This document shows, in pieces, positions 52,492 to 61,280 of a stretch of DNA of 64,000 nt (its first letter is position 1; each line of letters begins with the position of its first letter). This stretch comes from Negativicutes bacterium (GTDB taxonomy: Bacteria; Bacillota; Negativicutes; Anaeromusales; Anaeromusaceae), in NCBI GenBank assembly GCA_009929485.1, contig SAAJ01000011.1, positions 1 to 64,000 on the forward strand, written 5' to 3'. Position numbers and translations under genes: made by a program. The notes beneath the pieces are model-generated. The model saw only the letters and a program-made list of their open reading frames with translations. It did no database searches and had not been told where the DNA came from.

Positions 52492-52765
52492 CAGGAACGG
52501 AACACAGAGTAACAGAGAAAAGCCAGAGGAACCAGAGAGAAGATGTAAATTCCCGCATGGATACATGTAAGATACACTAGCAAGTTGCGGCAGCAGCCGT
52601 TGTTTTTGCGACTTTTTTGGAGCAAGGCGGTCCTCAGGACGCTAAAATGGAAGGCGACGGAGAAAAGTTCCGTATGTCTGAGCGCCAGCGAGTTCGCGGA
52701 ACTTCCGTTGCCGCCCATTTTGGCGAGGCTTGCGGAAATCTTGTCGCAAAAACATGGCGACTGCC
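52492..52765. repeat. interspersed repeat with long covarying hairpin, copy B
   Basis: It starts ten bases past the ilvD stop. A preamble (52492-52541) is followed by the palindrome. Outer arms 52601-52612 and 52743-52754 pair perfectly but differ in sequence from copy A. Inner arms 52644-52660 and 52705-52721 pair with three mismatches, and 52665-52672 pairs perfectly with 52697-52704. The loop has TGTCTGAGCGCCAGCGAGTT. A GTCC/GGAC side hairpin is kept. Confidence 0.85.
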
Positions 52766-52783
52766 ATACTAAACTGCAACATA

Positions 52784-52823
52784 AAACACCATTGGCTGAC
52801 CGCAAGGTCCTCCAATGGTGTTT
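52784..52823. terminator. terminator between ilvD and nfnB
   Basis: Twelve-base arms (52784-52795 and 52812-52823) form a perfect stem, with five T following on the plus strand and an A/T-rich flank for the minus strand. It can serve both convergent genes. Confidence 0.85.
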
Positions 52824-52836
52824 TTGTTTGACTATA

Positions 52837-54240
52837 TTACTTGCGCTTGTTTTGCAGGTACTCATCCATAGCGGCGGCGGCTTTTTTACCAGCCCCCATA
52901 GCCAAGATGACGGTCGCTGCACCGGTAACAACGTCGCCGCCGGCAAAAACGCCTTCGCGGCTGGTAGCGCCGGTTTCCGCGTCAGCTACAATGTTGCCGC
53001 GGCGGTTGACGTCAAGTCCTTTAGTCGTCTGCTGCACCAGCGGATTGGGTCCTTGGCCAATGGCCATGATCACCGTATCCACATCCAGCTCAAACTCCGA
53101 GCCAGGCACCGCTTCCGGGCGTCTGCGTCCTGATGCGTCCGGCTCGCCCAAGGTCATGCGGATGCAGCGCAATTGCCGTACCCAGCCGTCTTCTCCCAGA
53201 ATCTCCACCGGATTGTTAAGAAGCTGAAAATCAATGCCTTCTTCTTTGGCATGATGCACTTCCTCCAACCGCGCCGGCAGTTCCGCTTCGGAACGGCGAT
53301 AGACGATATAGACCTTCTCCGCCCCCAGACGCAGAGCCGTACGGGCGGCGTCCATGGCCACATTGCCGCCGCCGACAACGGCGACGCGACGTCCCACATG
53401 AATGGGCGTGGCGCATTCAGGAAAACGGTAAGCTTTCATCAAATTGCAGCGGGTCAAAAACTCGTTAGCCGAATAAACGCCATTATACTGTTCGCCAGGA
53501 ATCCCCATAAAATGGGGCAGTCCTGCGCCAGTAGCGATGAACACAGCCTCAAAGCCCTCTTCTTCCAGCAGCTCGTCAATGGTGTAGGTCTGGCCGATAA
53601 CAACGTTGACTTCAATATCTACGCCCAGTTTCCGCAACGCGTCAATCTCCGCCTGGACCACTTCGTCTTTAGGCAGACGAAACTCGGGAATGCCATACAC
53701 TAAAACGCCCCCGGGACGATGCAAGGCTTCAAATACCGTCACCTGGTAACCGCGCTTGGCCATTTCGCCAGCCGCCGTCAAGCCCGCCGGTCCCGAGCCA
53801 ATTACCGCCACTTTCTGAGCGTCGGCCGCAGCTAGAACCGCCTCTTCTTGCGGCGCAGCCTGGTTGCGCGCTGTATCGGCAGTATAGCGCTCCAAACGGC
53901 CAATACCGACAGCCTCGCCTTTTTTCGCCAGGACGCAATACTTTTCGCACTGTTCTTCCTGCGGACAGACGCGACCGCAAACAGCAGGCAAACCGTTGTA
54001 GTCTTTCAGCACTTCTCTGGCGCCTGCAACATCGCCAGTTTTCAGCTTGCCGATAAAGCCGGGAATATCGACACCTACCGGACAGCCTTGACGACAAGGA
54101 GCGGTTTTGCACTGTAAACAGCGCGCTGCTTCGGTTAAGGCCTGTTCGTCAGAATACCCCAACGTCACTTCTTTAAAATTGCGACCACGCTCTATGGCGT
54201 CTTGTTCCGGCATAGGCGTTTTTTTCAGCGAGAGTGACAT
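52837..54240 (-). CDS. nfnB: NADH-dependent ferredoxin:NADP oxidoreductase subunit B (GltD-like)
   Basis: NfnB, with NfnA, couples NADH and reduced ferredoxin to NADP reduction by flavin-based bifurcation. The 467-residue protein has the N-terminal cluster domain with CLQCKTAPCRQGCPVG and CGRVCPQEEQCEKYC, an FAD-binding IGSGPAGLTAAGEM, an NADPH-binding VVGGGNVAMDAARTA and a C-terminal FAD motif GVFAGGDVVTGAATV. GltD small subunits look alike, but adjacency to nfnA with overlap argues for Nfn. The second ATG is preferred for spacing. Confidence 0.9.
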   Translation of the reverse strand: MSLSLKKTPMPEQDAIERGRNFKEVTLGYSDEQALTEAARCLQCKTAPCRQGCPVGVDIPGFIGKLKTGDVAGAREVLKDYNGLPAVCGRVCPQEEQCEKYCVLAKKGEAVGIGRLERYTADTARNQAAPQEEAVLAAADAQKVAVIGSGPAGLTAAGEMAKRGYQVTVFEALHRPGGVLVYGIPEFRLPKDEVVQAEIDALRKLGVDIEVNVVIGQTYTIDELLEEEGFEAVFIATGAGLPHFMGIPGEQYNGVYSANEFLTRCNLMKAYRFPECATPIHVGRRVAVVGGGNVAMDAARTALRLGAEKVYIVYRRSEAELPARLEEVHHAKEEGIDFQLLNNPVEILGEDGWVRQLRCIRMTLGEPDASGRRRPEAVPGSEFELDVDTVIMAIGQGPNPLVQQTTKGLDVNRRGNIVADAETGATSREGVFAGGDVVTGAATVILAMGAGKKAAAAMDEYLQNKRK

Positions 54241-55091
54241 TGGCATTGCCCTCCTTCATGATGGCCGTGACCGCCGCAGCTGTGTTCTGTATGGCGAGCT
54301 TCCTGGCTCTTATACATGCGTTGCCTTGACATCAGCGCATCAAAATCAACCTTATGGGCGTCAAATTCCGGTCCGTCCACACAGGCAAATTTAACTTCGT
54401 CCCCTAGGGAAACACGGCAGCCGCCGCACATGCCGGTGCCGTCGACCATGACCGGGTTCAAGCTGACAACCGTCGGCACGCCAAAAGGACGCGTCGTTTC
54501 GGCTACGCTTTTCATCATAATGACCGGACCAATAGCCATGACCAAATCAATTTTCTTGCCCGATTCTAAGAGACGCTGTAAGGGGCCGGTTACGCGGCCG
54601 ACTTCGCCGTAAGAGCCGTCATCAGTAGTAACCACTAGTTCATCACTGACAGCGGCCATTTCTTTTTCATAAATCAAAAGGTCCTTGTTGCGAGCGCCGA
54701 TGATGGAAATCACTTCATTGCCGACTTCCTTCATGCCTCTGGCAATGGGATACACAGGCGCTACGCCGATACCGCCGCCTACGCAAATGACGGTACCCAG
54801 CTTTTCAATGTGTGTTTTTTGTCCCAGCGGACCCACTAAATCATGCAGGCTTTGGCCCTGTTCCAACTGCCCCATTAGACGGGTGCTGGCGCCCACTTCC
54901 TGAAAAATCAGCACAATCGTGCCGGCTTCGCGGTTAAAATCGGCAATCGTCAGAGGAATACGTTCCCCTTCTTCATCCACGCGGACAATGACAAATTGCC
55001 CCGGCTGCGCTTTTTTAGCAATGCGCGGCGCCGCAACTTCAAAGAGCTTGACGTCAGCGGACAAGCTTTCTTTACGTACAATCTGGTACAT
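54225..55091 (-). CDS. nfnA: NADH-dependent ferredoxin:NADP oxidoreductase subunit A
   Basis: NfnA is a dihydroorotate-dehydrogenase-electron-transfer-like FAD/[2Fe-2S] protein that binds NAD(H). The 288-residue protein begins MYQIVRKESLSADVKLFEV, then GQFVIVRVDEEGERIPLTI (FAD), VICVGGGIGVAPVYP (NAD) and GTGMCGGCRVSLG with the downstream FACVDG for the cluster. The C-terminus adds a tail with six His and three Cys (HTEHSCGGHGHHEGGQCQCH), which is unusual and may bind metal. GGAGGAGG precedes the ATG. It overlaps nfnB by 16 bases. Confidence 0.92.
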   Translation of the reverse strand: MYQIVRKESLSADVKLFEVAAPRIAKKAQPGQFVIVRVDEEGERIPLTIADFNREAGTIVLIFQEVGASTRLMGQLEQGQSLHDLVGPLGQKTHIEKLGTVICVGGGIGVAPVYPIARGMKEVGNEVISIIGARNKDLLIYEKEMAAVSDELVVTTDDGSYGEVGRVTGPLQRLLESGKKIDLVMAIGPVIMMKSVAETTRPFGVPTVVSLNPVMVDGTGMCGGCRVSLGDEVKFACVDGPEFDAHKVDFDALMSRQRMYKSQEARHTEHSCGGHGHHEGGQCQCHSR

Positions 55092-55110
55092 GCTTTTCCT
55101 CCTCCAGTTT

Positions 55111-56778
55111 TTAGAACAAACCGCTGATGCGGCCTTGCACATCGATATCCATGCGTTCCGCCGCCGGACGTTTAGGCAGCCCCGGCATCGTCATGATGTC
55201 GCCGGTAAGGGCTACCAAAAAGCCGGCCCCTGCGGCCACACGCACTTCACGGACGGTGATGGTAAAACCTTCCGGCCTTCCCAGCTTGCGCATGTCATCA
55301 GACAAGGAGTACTGTGTCTTCGCCATGCAAATAGGCGTCTTGTCATAGCCCAAAGCATTCAGCTCGGCAATGGCCTTATCCGCAGCTGCTGTATAATTCA
55401 CATCCGCCGCGCCGTAGATTTCCTTAGCAATGGCTGCAATTTTTTCCTTGATCGGCTGCGCTGCATTATAGAGCAGCTTGAAGTCGCTAGGCTGTTCGCA
55501 GGCCGCCAGCACTTTCTTAGCCAGTTCTTCGCCGCCTGCGCCGCCTTTGGCCCAAACCTCAGACAAGGCCACTTCGGCGCCCAGCTTCTTGCAGCACTCT
55601 TCCACTCGGGCCAATTCCGCCGGAGTATCCGTCGGGAACGCGTTAATGGCGACCACTGTCGGTAAGCCGTATTTTTTCATGTTTTCAATATGCTTGGTCA
55701 AGTTGGCCATACCGGCTTCCAATGCCGCCAGGTTTTCTTGGCCCAGCTCCTCTTTGGCCACGCCGCCATGCATTTTAAGCGCTCGCACGGTCGCGACAAT
55801 GACTGTCGCCCTCGGCCGCAGGCCGGCAAAACGGCACTTGATATCCAAAAACTTTTCAGCGCCCAAGTCAGCGCCAAAGCCTGCTTCGGTTACCACTACA
55901 TCCGCCAGTTTCAGCGCATACTTCGTCGCCATCACGCTATTGCAGCCATGGGCGATATTGGCAAACGGTCCGCCATGTACAAAGGCCGGCGTATGCTCCA
56001 GCGTCTGGACCATGTTGGGTTTAATGGCGTCTTTGAACAACAAAGTCAGCGCGCCAGTCACATTGAGCTGCGCCGCTGTCACCGGCTTATTATCATACGT
56101 ATAGCCCACAATAATCCGGCCAATGCGCGCCTTCATGTCCTCAAGATCGCTGGCCAGGCATAAAATAGCCATCATCTCCGAAGCCACGGTAATATCAAAA
56201 CCGCTTTCGCGCGGCACGCCGTGCACCTTGCCCCCAAGACCGCAGATCACGCTGCGCAGCGCCCTGTCATTTAGATCCAATACACGCCGCCAAGTAATGC
56301 GCCGCGGGTCTATATTCAGCTCATTCCCCTGATGAATATGGTTGTCAAGGACAGCCGCCAACAGGTTATGCGCCGAAGTAATGGCGTGAAAATCGCCGGT
56401 AAAATGCAGATTGATGTCTTCCATCGGCACGACTTGGGCGTAACCGCCTCCAGCTGCGCCGCCTTTGATGCCAAAGCAAGGCCCCAGCGACGGCTCGCGC
56501 AAGGCAATGGCCACCTTATGGCCTAAGCGCCGCAGCGCATCTCCCAACCCGACGGTTGTCGTGGTTTTCCCTTCCCCAGCCGGAGTCGGATTGATAGCAG
56601 TCACCAAAACCAACTTGCCATCAGGACGATTCTGCACCGCCTCCCAGGCTTCTCTGGACAATTTCGCTTTATAACGTCCGTACAACTCCAGCCCTTCTTC
56701 GGGAATCCCCAGATGCTGCGCTACTTCTGCGATAGGTTTCATAACTGCCTCTTGGGCAATTTCCACATCACTCTTCAC
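55111..56778 (-). CDS. fhs: formate-tetrahydrofolate ligase
   Basis: The enzyme activates formate on tetrahydrofolate with ATP. The 555-residue protein has the family P-loop-like [20 protein letters not shown], the region [20 protein letters not shown] and [12 protein letters not shown]. The GTG at 56778, giving MKSDVEIAQ, has GGAGGAGG eight bases upstream and is chosen over an in-frame TTG that overlaps it. It lies between folD and nfnA, so it belongs to a C1-folate group. It need not imply acetogenesis. Confidence 0.96.
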   Translation of the reverse strand: MKSDVEIAQEAVMKPIAEVAQHLGIPEEGLELYGRYKAKLSREAWEAVQNRPDGKLVLVTAINPTPAGEGKTTTTVGLGDALRRLGHKVAIALREPSLGPCFGIKGGAAGGGYAQVVPMEDINLHFTGDFHAITSAHNLLAAVLDNHIHQGNELNIDPRRITWRRVLDLNDRALRSVICGLGGKVHGVPRESGFDITVASEMMAILCLASDLEDMKARIGRIIVGYTYDNKPVTAAQLNVTGALTLLFKDAIKPNMVQTLEHTPAFVHGGPFANIAHGCNSVMATKYALKLADVVVTEAGFGADLGAEKFLDIKCRFAGLRPRATVIVATVRALKMHGGVAKEELGQENLAALEAGMANLTKHIENMKKYGLPTVVAINAFPTDTPAELARVEECCKKLGAEVALSEVWAKGGAGGEELAKKVLAACEQPSDFKLLYNAAQPIKEKIAAIAKEIYGAADVNYTAAADKAIAELNALGYDKTPICMAKTQYSLSDDMRKLGRPEGFTITVREVRVAAGAGFLVALTGDIMTMPGLPKRPAAERMDIDVQGRISGLF

Positions 56779-56805
56779 TGCAATACCCTCCTCCAAAATT
56801 CCTTC

Positions 56806-57666
56806 TTACCGTACCGCCAGCTGTGCCGCCTTCACCGTATTGGCCAGCAGCATGGCAATGGTCAATAGCCCTACGCCTCCAGGCACAGGCGTAATCGCCC
56901 CAGCTACATGCTGCACCTGTTCAAAGTCAACATCGCCCGCCAGTTTGCCGTTGGGCAGACGGTTAATGCCTACGTCAATCACTACAGCGCCTTCTTTCAC
57001 CATATCTGCCGTAACAAAATGCGCTTTCCCCACAGCCGCCACCAAAATGTCCGCCTGACGGGCCATAGCCGCCAAATCCTTGGTTCGAGAATGGCAGATA
57101 GTTACCGTAGCGTCCCGGGCCAGCAGCAATTGCGCCATCGGTTTGCCTACAATGTTACTGCGGCCAATGACTACGGCATGCTTACCTTTGATTTCCAGTC
57201 CCGCCATCTCCAGCATTTTAACGCAGCCTGCAGGCGTACAAGGAACCAAATGCTCGTCCCCCACCGCTAAACGTCCCGCATTGAGAGGGTGAAAGCCATC
57301 CACATCCTTGGCTGGATCGATAGCCAGCAGCACTTCCTGCTCCACCGTCCGCAGAGCCTTGGGCAAGGGCAGCTGCACCAAAATACCGTGCACCGCCCGG
57401 TCTTGATTTAAACCTGCGATCACGGTTAGCAGCTCTTCCTTGCTCGCCGTTTCCGGCAAGCGGACAATATCCGAACGAATACCAAGCTCCAAACAGGCTT
57501 TGTGCTTGTTGTTCACATATACCTGCGAGGCTGCGTCCTCGCCGACCAGCACCACTGTCAGCCCGGGAACCACACCGGTCTTTTCCAGCAACGCCCCTGC
57601 GTCCCGCCGCACTTCTTCTTTAATCTGCAGAGCAAATTCTTTCCCCGACAAAATACGAGCGCTCAT
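56806..57666 (-). CDS. folD: methylene-tetrahydrofolate dehydrogenase/cyclohydrolase
   Basis: This bifunctional enzyme interconverts methylene-, methenyl- and formyl-tetrahydrofolate. The 286-residue protein has [14 protein letters not shown] (Lys active site), [20 protein letters not shown] and [17 protein letters not shown] for NAD(P). The ATG at 57666 has AAAGGAGG upstream. It stands directly before fhs, making the formate-folate conversion pair. Confidence 0.96.
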   Translation of the reverse strand: MSARILSGKEFALQIKEEVRRDAGALLEKTGVVPGLTVVLVGEDAASQVYVNNKHKACLELGIRSDIVRLPETASKEELLTVIAGLNQDRAVHGILVQLPLPKALRTVEQEVLLAIDPAKDVDGFHPLNAGRLAVGDEHLVPCTPAGCVKMLEMAGLEIKGKHAVVIGRSNIVGKPMAQLLLARDATVTICHSRTKDLAAMARQADILVAAVGKAHFVTADMVKEGAVVIDVGINRLPNGKLAGDVDFEQVQHVAGAITPVPGGVGLLTIAMLLANTVKAAQLAVR

Positions 57667-57682
57667 GGACAAGCCTCCTTTT

Positions 57683-58531
57683 CTATACGTAAAGACTTAC
57701 AAGCGTAAAAACAAATACTAAAATACTCACTAACCCGTTGCGCATAAAATACGCTTGAGTCACCCTGCTCAAATCATCAGGCTCCACCAATCGATGCTGA
57801 TACACTAGCACTGCTGCAGCACAGGCCACTCCTATGTAGTACGGCCAAGCCAAAGAGAACAGCACGCCAGCAAGAACAAAGCAGAGAATGCTAAAGACAT
57901 GCATCAGCTTGGCAAAAAACAGCGCCCGCCGCAAGCCAAAGCGCAGCGGCATGGAATGCAGCCGCTGTCGTCCGTCAAAAAGCACGTCCTGACTGCCATA
58001 AATCACGTCAAAGGCGGCAATCCAGATCGCCACTGCCAAACCCAAAATCACGATCGCCGCAGTTAATTCGCCCTTTACCGCCATCCAAGCGCCGATAGGC
58101 GCAATCGAAAGAGCAAGCCCCAACACCAAATGGCAGGTCCAGGAAATCCGCTTCATATAAGGATACAAAGTAAACGGAATCACCGCTACCGGCGCCAAGG
58201 GAATGCAAATCGGGTCCAAATGGCTGGCGGCAAATAAAAACACTGCCAGACTGCCTGCAATTAGCAATACCGCTTCCCAAGGTTTCACTGCGCCCGTTAC
58301 CATCGGCCGAGCCTTAAAGCGCGGATGCAGGCGATCATATTTTAAATCAATTAAATTGTTCAAAGCCAATGCCGCACTGCGGGCGCCCACCATGGCAACG
58401 GTTACCCACAGAAGATCGCTGCCCGCAGGCCAGCCCCCCGAGGCCAGCACCAGCCCCATATAGGCGAAAGGCAGCGCAAATACGGAATGCGACAAGGCGA
58501 TATTATCCATGTGCGCTTTTATCTTACTCAA
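57683..58531 (-). CDS. mqnP: UbiA-family prenyltransferase, MqnP-like (menaquinone pathway)
   Basis: This integral membrane enzyme attaches a polyprenyl chain to an aromatic acid. The 282-residue protein has seven to nine membrane helices and the two Asp-rich sites [20 protein letters not shown] and [20 protein letters not shown] that bind prenyl diphosphate through magnesium. It lies eight bases inside the UbiD-family gene, and this pair marks the futalosine route. The other Mqn genes are not in the window, so the pathway call is inferred. The start is a TTG with AAGGAA upstream. Confidence 0.85.
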   Translation of the reverse strand: MSKIKAHMDNIALSHSVFALPFAYMGLVLASGGWPAGSDLLWVTVAMVGARSAALALNNLIDLKYDRLHPRFKARPMVTGAVKPWEAVLLIAGSLAVFLFAASHLDPICIPLAPVAVIPFTLYPYMKRISWTCHLVLGLALSIAPIGAWMAVKGELTAAIVILGLAVAIWIAAFDVIYGSQDVLFDGRQRLHSMPLRFGLRRALFFAKLMHVFSILCFVLAGVLFSLAWPYYIGVACAAAVLVYQHRLVEPDDLSRVTQAYFMRNGLVSILVFVFTLVSLYV

Positions 58532-59984
58532 GGTTCAATTCCTTCCATTTCGCATCAACTCGTTCTTTGACCTCCTGAGACATGACAATCTCATCCGGCC
58601 ATTCGCGGCTGTAGCCTTCGGACGGCCAGGTCTTCGTGGCGTCAATACCAACCTTAGTGCCCCAATTAGGCATAGGCGACGAATGGTCCAGCACATCCAG
58701 CGGCCCGTCCACCATCACAATGTCACGCCGGGCGTCAATGTTGTTGAACACGCGCCACCAAACCTCTTGCTCGTCTTGGACATTGACATGCTCATCCACA
58801 ACAATCACCATTTTGGTAAACATCATCTGCCCCATACCCCAGACAGCATGCATCACCTTCTTAGCGTGCTGCGGAAAACTCTTCTTGATGGAAATCATGG
58901 CGCAATTGTGAAACACGCCAGCTAAAGGCAGATTGATATCCACAATTTCCGGCATCTGCGATTTCAGCACAGGCAGAAAAATTCGCTCCGTCGCTTTCGC
59001 CATGTAGCAGTCCTCCATAGGAGGCTTGCCGACGATCGTCGCCGGATAGATAGGGTTCTTTCTGTGAGTAATGCAGGTAATATGGAATACCGGGTACTCG
59101 TCCGCCAGCGAGTAATAGCCGGTATGGTCGCCAAAAGGACCTTCGCGACGCAGTTCGTCCAGCAGCACATATCCCTCCAGGATAATTTCCGCGTGAGCTG
59201 GCACTTCCAAATCTACAGTCTCGCACTTCACCAATTCCACTGCCTTTTTGCGCAAAAAGCCGGCAAATACCATTTCATCAATATCCTTCGGCAAGGGAGC
59301 CGTCGCGCAATAGGTCAGCACCGGATCGGCGCCAATGGCCACGGCCACTTCAATGCGGTCCTTCCCGAGTTCCTGATGAGCCCGGAAGTTTTCCGCGCCA
59401 TTCTTATGAATGTGCCAATGCATCCCTGTAGTCTGCCCGTCAAACACCTGCATGCGATACATGCCTACATTGCGTTTGCCATTGCGAGGGTTTTTAGTAA
59501 AAACCAGCGGCAGCGTAATGAATTTGCCGGCGTCGTCCGGCCAACATTGCAGGATAGGAAATGCCTCCAGCGTCGGCGCATCCTTAATAATAACTTCTTT
59601 GCACGGACCGGTCTTTACGTACTTAGGAAAGTTGATGGCGCTTTTCGCTTTCGGAATCAGCTTCAGTAAATCAAGCTTGTTTTGCAAAGAAATATGAGGC
59701 AAGCGAAAAATTTCCGCAATATCCTCAGCAATATCGTCGAGTTTCTCCGCTCCCAAAGCCAGAGCCATACGCTCCATGCTGCCGAAAGCATTCATCAAGA
59801 CCGGCATGGTATGCCCTTTGACATTTTCAAAAAGCAACGCTACATTTTTCTCCCCGGTCATCTTAGAAACGCGGTCGGTAATTTCCGTAATCTCCAAATC
59901 ACAATCCACTTCGGTCTGAATGCGCTTTAAAAGCCCCCGTTGCTCCAGATCGCGAATAAATTCTCTTAAATCGTTATAAGCCAC
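58524..59984 (-). CDS. mqnL: UbiD-family decarboxylase, MqnL-like (menaquinone pathway)
   Basis: This prenyl-FMN-dependent decarboxylase removes the carboxylate of the prenylated precursor. The 486-residue protein starts MAYNDLREFIRDLEQRGLLK and contains NVKGHTMPVLMNAFGSMERM. It also has EGPFGDHTGYYSLADEYPVF, with the conserved Glu and Asp region, and HAVWGMGQMMFTKMVIVVDE. The GTG at 59984 has GGAG seven bases upstream. No UbiX flavin prenyltransferase is in the window. Confidence 0.88.
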   Translation of the reverse strand: MAYNDLREFIRDLEQRGLLKRIQTEVDCDLEITEITDRVSKMTGEKNVALLFENVKGHTMPVLMNAFGSMERMALALGAEKLDDIAEDIAEIFRLPHISLQNKLDLLKLIPKAKSAINFPKYVKTGPCKEVIIKDAPTLEAFPILQCWPDDAGKFITLPLVFTKNPRNGKRNVGMYRMQVFDGQTTGMHWHIHKNGAENFRAHQELGKDRIEVAVAIGADPVLTYCATAPLPKDIDEMVFAGFLRKKAVELVKCETVDLEVPAHAEIILEGYVLLDELRREGPFGDHTGYYSLADEYPVFHITCITHRKNPIYPATIVGKPPMEDCYMAKATERIFLPVLKSQMPEIVDINLPLAGVFHNCAMISIKKSFPQHAKKVMHAVWGMGQMMFTKMVIVVDEHVNVQDEQEVWWRVFNNIDARRDIVMVDGPLDVLDHSSPMPNWGTKVGIDATKTWPSEGYSREWPDEIVMSQEVKERVDAKWKELNLE

Positions 59985-60092
59985 AAGCAATCTCCTTTCT
60001 GTATTAAAACCAAATAATTTCTTTTCAATATTTTCATGCCTTCGCCACGGACGTCTGCCGCGATTGCGGCGCAGCCTTCTGCGACGCTAAAA

Positions 60093-60131
60093 AGCAGGGA
60101 AGAATGCGTCCGCCGCATGCTCTTCCCTGCT
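60093..60131 (-). terminator. terminator after tatC
   Basis: AGCAGGGAAGAATGCG (60093-60108) pairs with the segment ending at 60131, with a two-base bulge, and is followed on the minus strand by TTTTT. It separates the tat genes from the UbiD-UbiA group. Confidence 0.85.
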
Positions 60132-60147
60132 GCAATACCTTTTTTTG

Positions 60148-60924
60148 TCAGCGGCGCAGTACATAACGCACCACCCACAAACTCGCCTCATAAAGCAGAA
60201 TAATGGGAATGGCAATCATTGACTGAGTAAATACATCCGGTGTCGGCGAAATAATCGCCCCCACAATAAAAGAACCTACCAAAACCACTTTGCGTTTAGC
60301 CCGTAAAAAAGCAGACGTAATAATGCCCATTTTCGCCAAAACAATTACAAACAGCGGCAGTTCAAAAACAAAGCCGAAAGGCAGCAGCATCGAAACAAAA
60401 AACGACAAATACTGTCCTAACGAAAACATCGGCGTTAGCGTTTCCGTAGCAAAGCCCATAAAAAACTGCGTAGCCGCCGGCAATACAAGAACATAGGAAA
60501 ACAAAATGCCTACAAAGAAGAGCAGCACCGAAGAAGGAAGCAGCACCAGCAGCATCTTGCGTTCCTTCTTCGTCAATGCCGGTACGATAAAGGCCCATAC
60601 TTGGTATAAGACAACAGGCAACGCCAACAAAAAACCGGCAAATACAGAAACCTTCAAATAAGCAAAAAAGGCTTCCATCGGATTTAAATAATATAATTTT
60701 CCCGCTGGCGCCGTAATCATGGCTACCAATTGTTCTGCATAAAAATAACAGACGCCGGAACCAACGCCCACGGCGACCAAGACAATTAAAATTCGCCGGC
60801 GCAGTTCTTCCAAATGCCCCACAAGGGACATTTCGTCTTCCTCCATTGGTGTTTCCAGCTCCGGCTCCGTATTAATTACGGCAGACTGGGATTCCTCTTC
60901 ACGTTCTTTATCATCTGCGGACAT
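60148..60924 (-). CDS. tatC: twin-arginine translocase subunit TatC
   Basis: TatC is the signal-peptide receptor of the Tat system. The 258-residue protein has six membrane helices. The family start EMSLVGHLEELRRRILIVLV is present, as is FETELPLFV-type sequence (here FVFELPLFVIVLAKMG). The acidic N-terminal extension of about 35 residues is longer than usual. GAGG lies six bases before the ATG at 60924. It follows tatA. Confidence 0.95.
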   Translation of the reverse strand: MSADDKEREEESQSAVINTEPELETPMEEDEMSLVGHLEELRRRILIVLVAVGVGSGVCYFYAEQLVAMITAPAGKLYYLNPMEAFFAYLKVSVFAGFLLALPVVLYQVWAFIVPALTKKERKMLLVLLPSSVLLFFVGILFSYVLVLPAATQFFMGFATETLTPMFSLGQYLSFFVSMLLPFGFVFELPLFVIVLAKMGIITSAFLRAKRKVVLVGSFIVGAIISPTPDVFTQSMIAIPIILLYEASLWVVRYVLRR

Positions 60925-60932
60925 GCGCAACC

Positions 60933-61154
60933 TCACTTTTTCTCCGGTGCCTGTTGTTCCTTCTCCACGGCTTTCACGTCAATAGTTTTAGACTCTTCCG
61001 GTTTTGTCTCTTCTCCTGCCACAGTTGTGGCCTTGCGAAATTCCTGCAAACTCCGCCCTAAGGCTTTGCCGACATCCGGTAATTTTCCCGGTCCAAAAAC
61101 CACCAAAGCAATCACCAAAATCAAAACCAGTTCAGGCATGCTAAAGCTGAACAT
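60933..61154 (-). CDS. tatA: twin-arginine translocase pore subunit TatA
   Basis: TatA oligomers form the protein-conducting assembly. The 73-residue protein starts [20 protein letters not shown], then [20 protein letters not shown], the conserved hinge and amphipathic helix, and a charged tail rich in Glu and Lys. Only one TatA/B-type gene is present, so a minimal TatA-TatC system is likely. The ATG at 61154 is chosen because of its AAGGG, though spacing is long. Confidence 0.93.
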   Translation of the reverse strand: MFSFSMPELVLILVIALVVFGPGKLPDVGKALGRSLQEFRKATTVAGEETKPEESKTIDVKAVEKEQQAPEKK

Positions 61155-61202
61155 ATTGCCACAACCCTTCTTAGCTATCACTTGCATAAATCCATGTATT
61201 TC

Positions 61203-61231
61203 ATTATACCGTTCAACTAAAAAAAAGACAA
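61203..61231 (-). promoter_or_regulatory. promoter of tatA-tatC
   Basis: TTGTCT (61231-61226), 17 bases and a perfect TATAAT (61208-61203) lie about 50 bases before the tatA start. The T-run of the lactate permease terminator forms part of the spacer. Confidence 0.75.
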
Positions 61232-61234
61232 CTA

Positions 61235-61268
61235 AGAAGGGCGGCAGGCTTACGCCTGCCGCCCTTCT
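61235..61268 (-). terminator. terminator after the lactate permease
   Basis: A perfect 15-bp GC-rich stem (61235-61249 with 61254-61268, loop TTAC) is followed on the minus strand by TTGTC and eight T. It lies 12 bases past the permease stop. Confidence 0.92.
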
Positions 61269-61280
61269 CTCTTCGATTGC

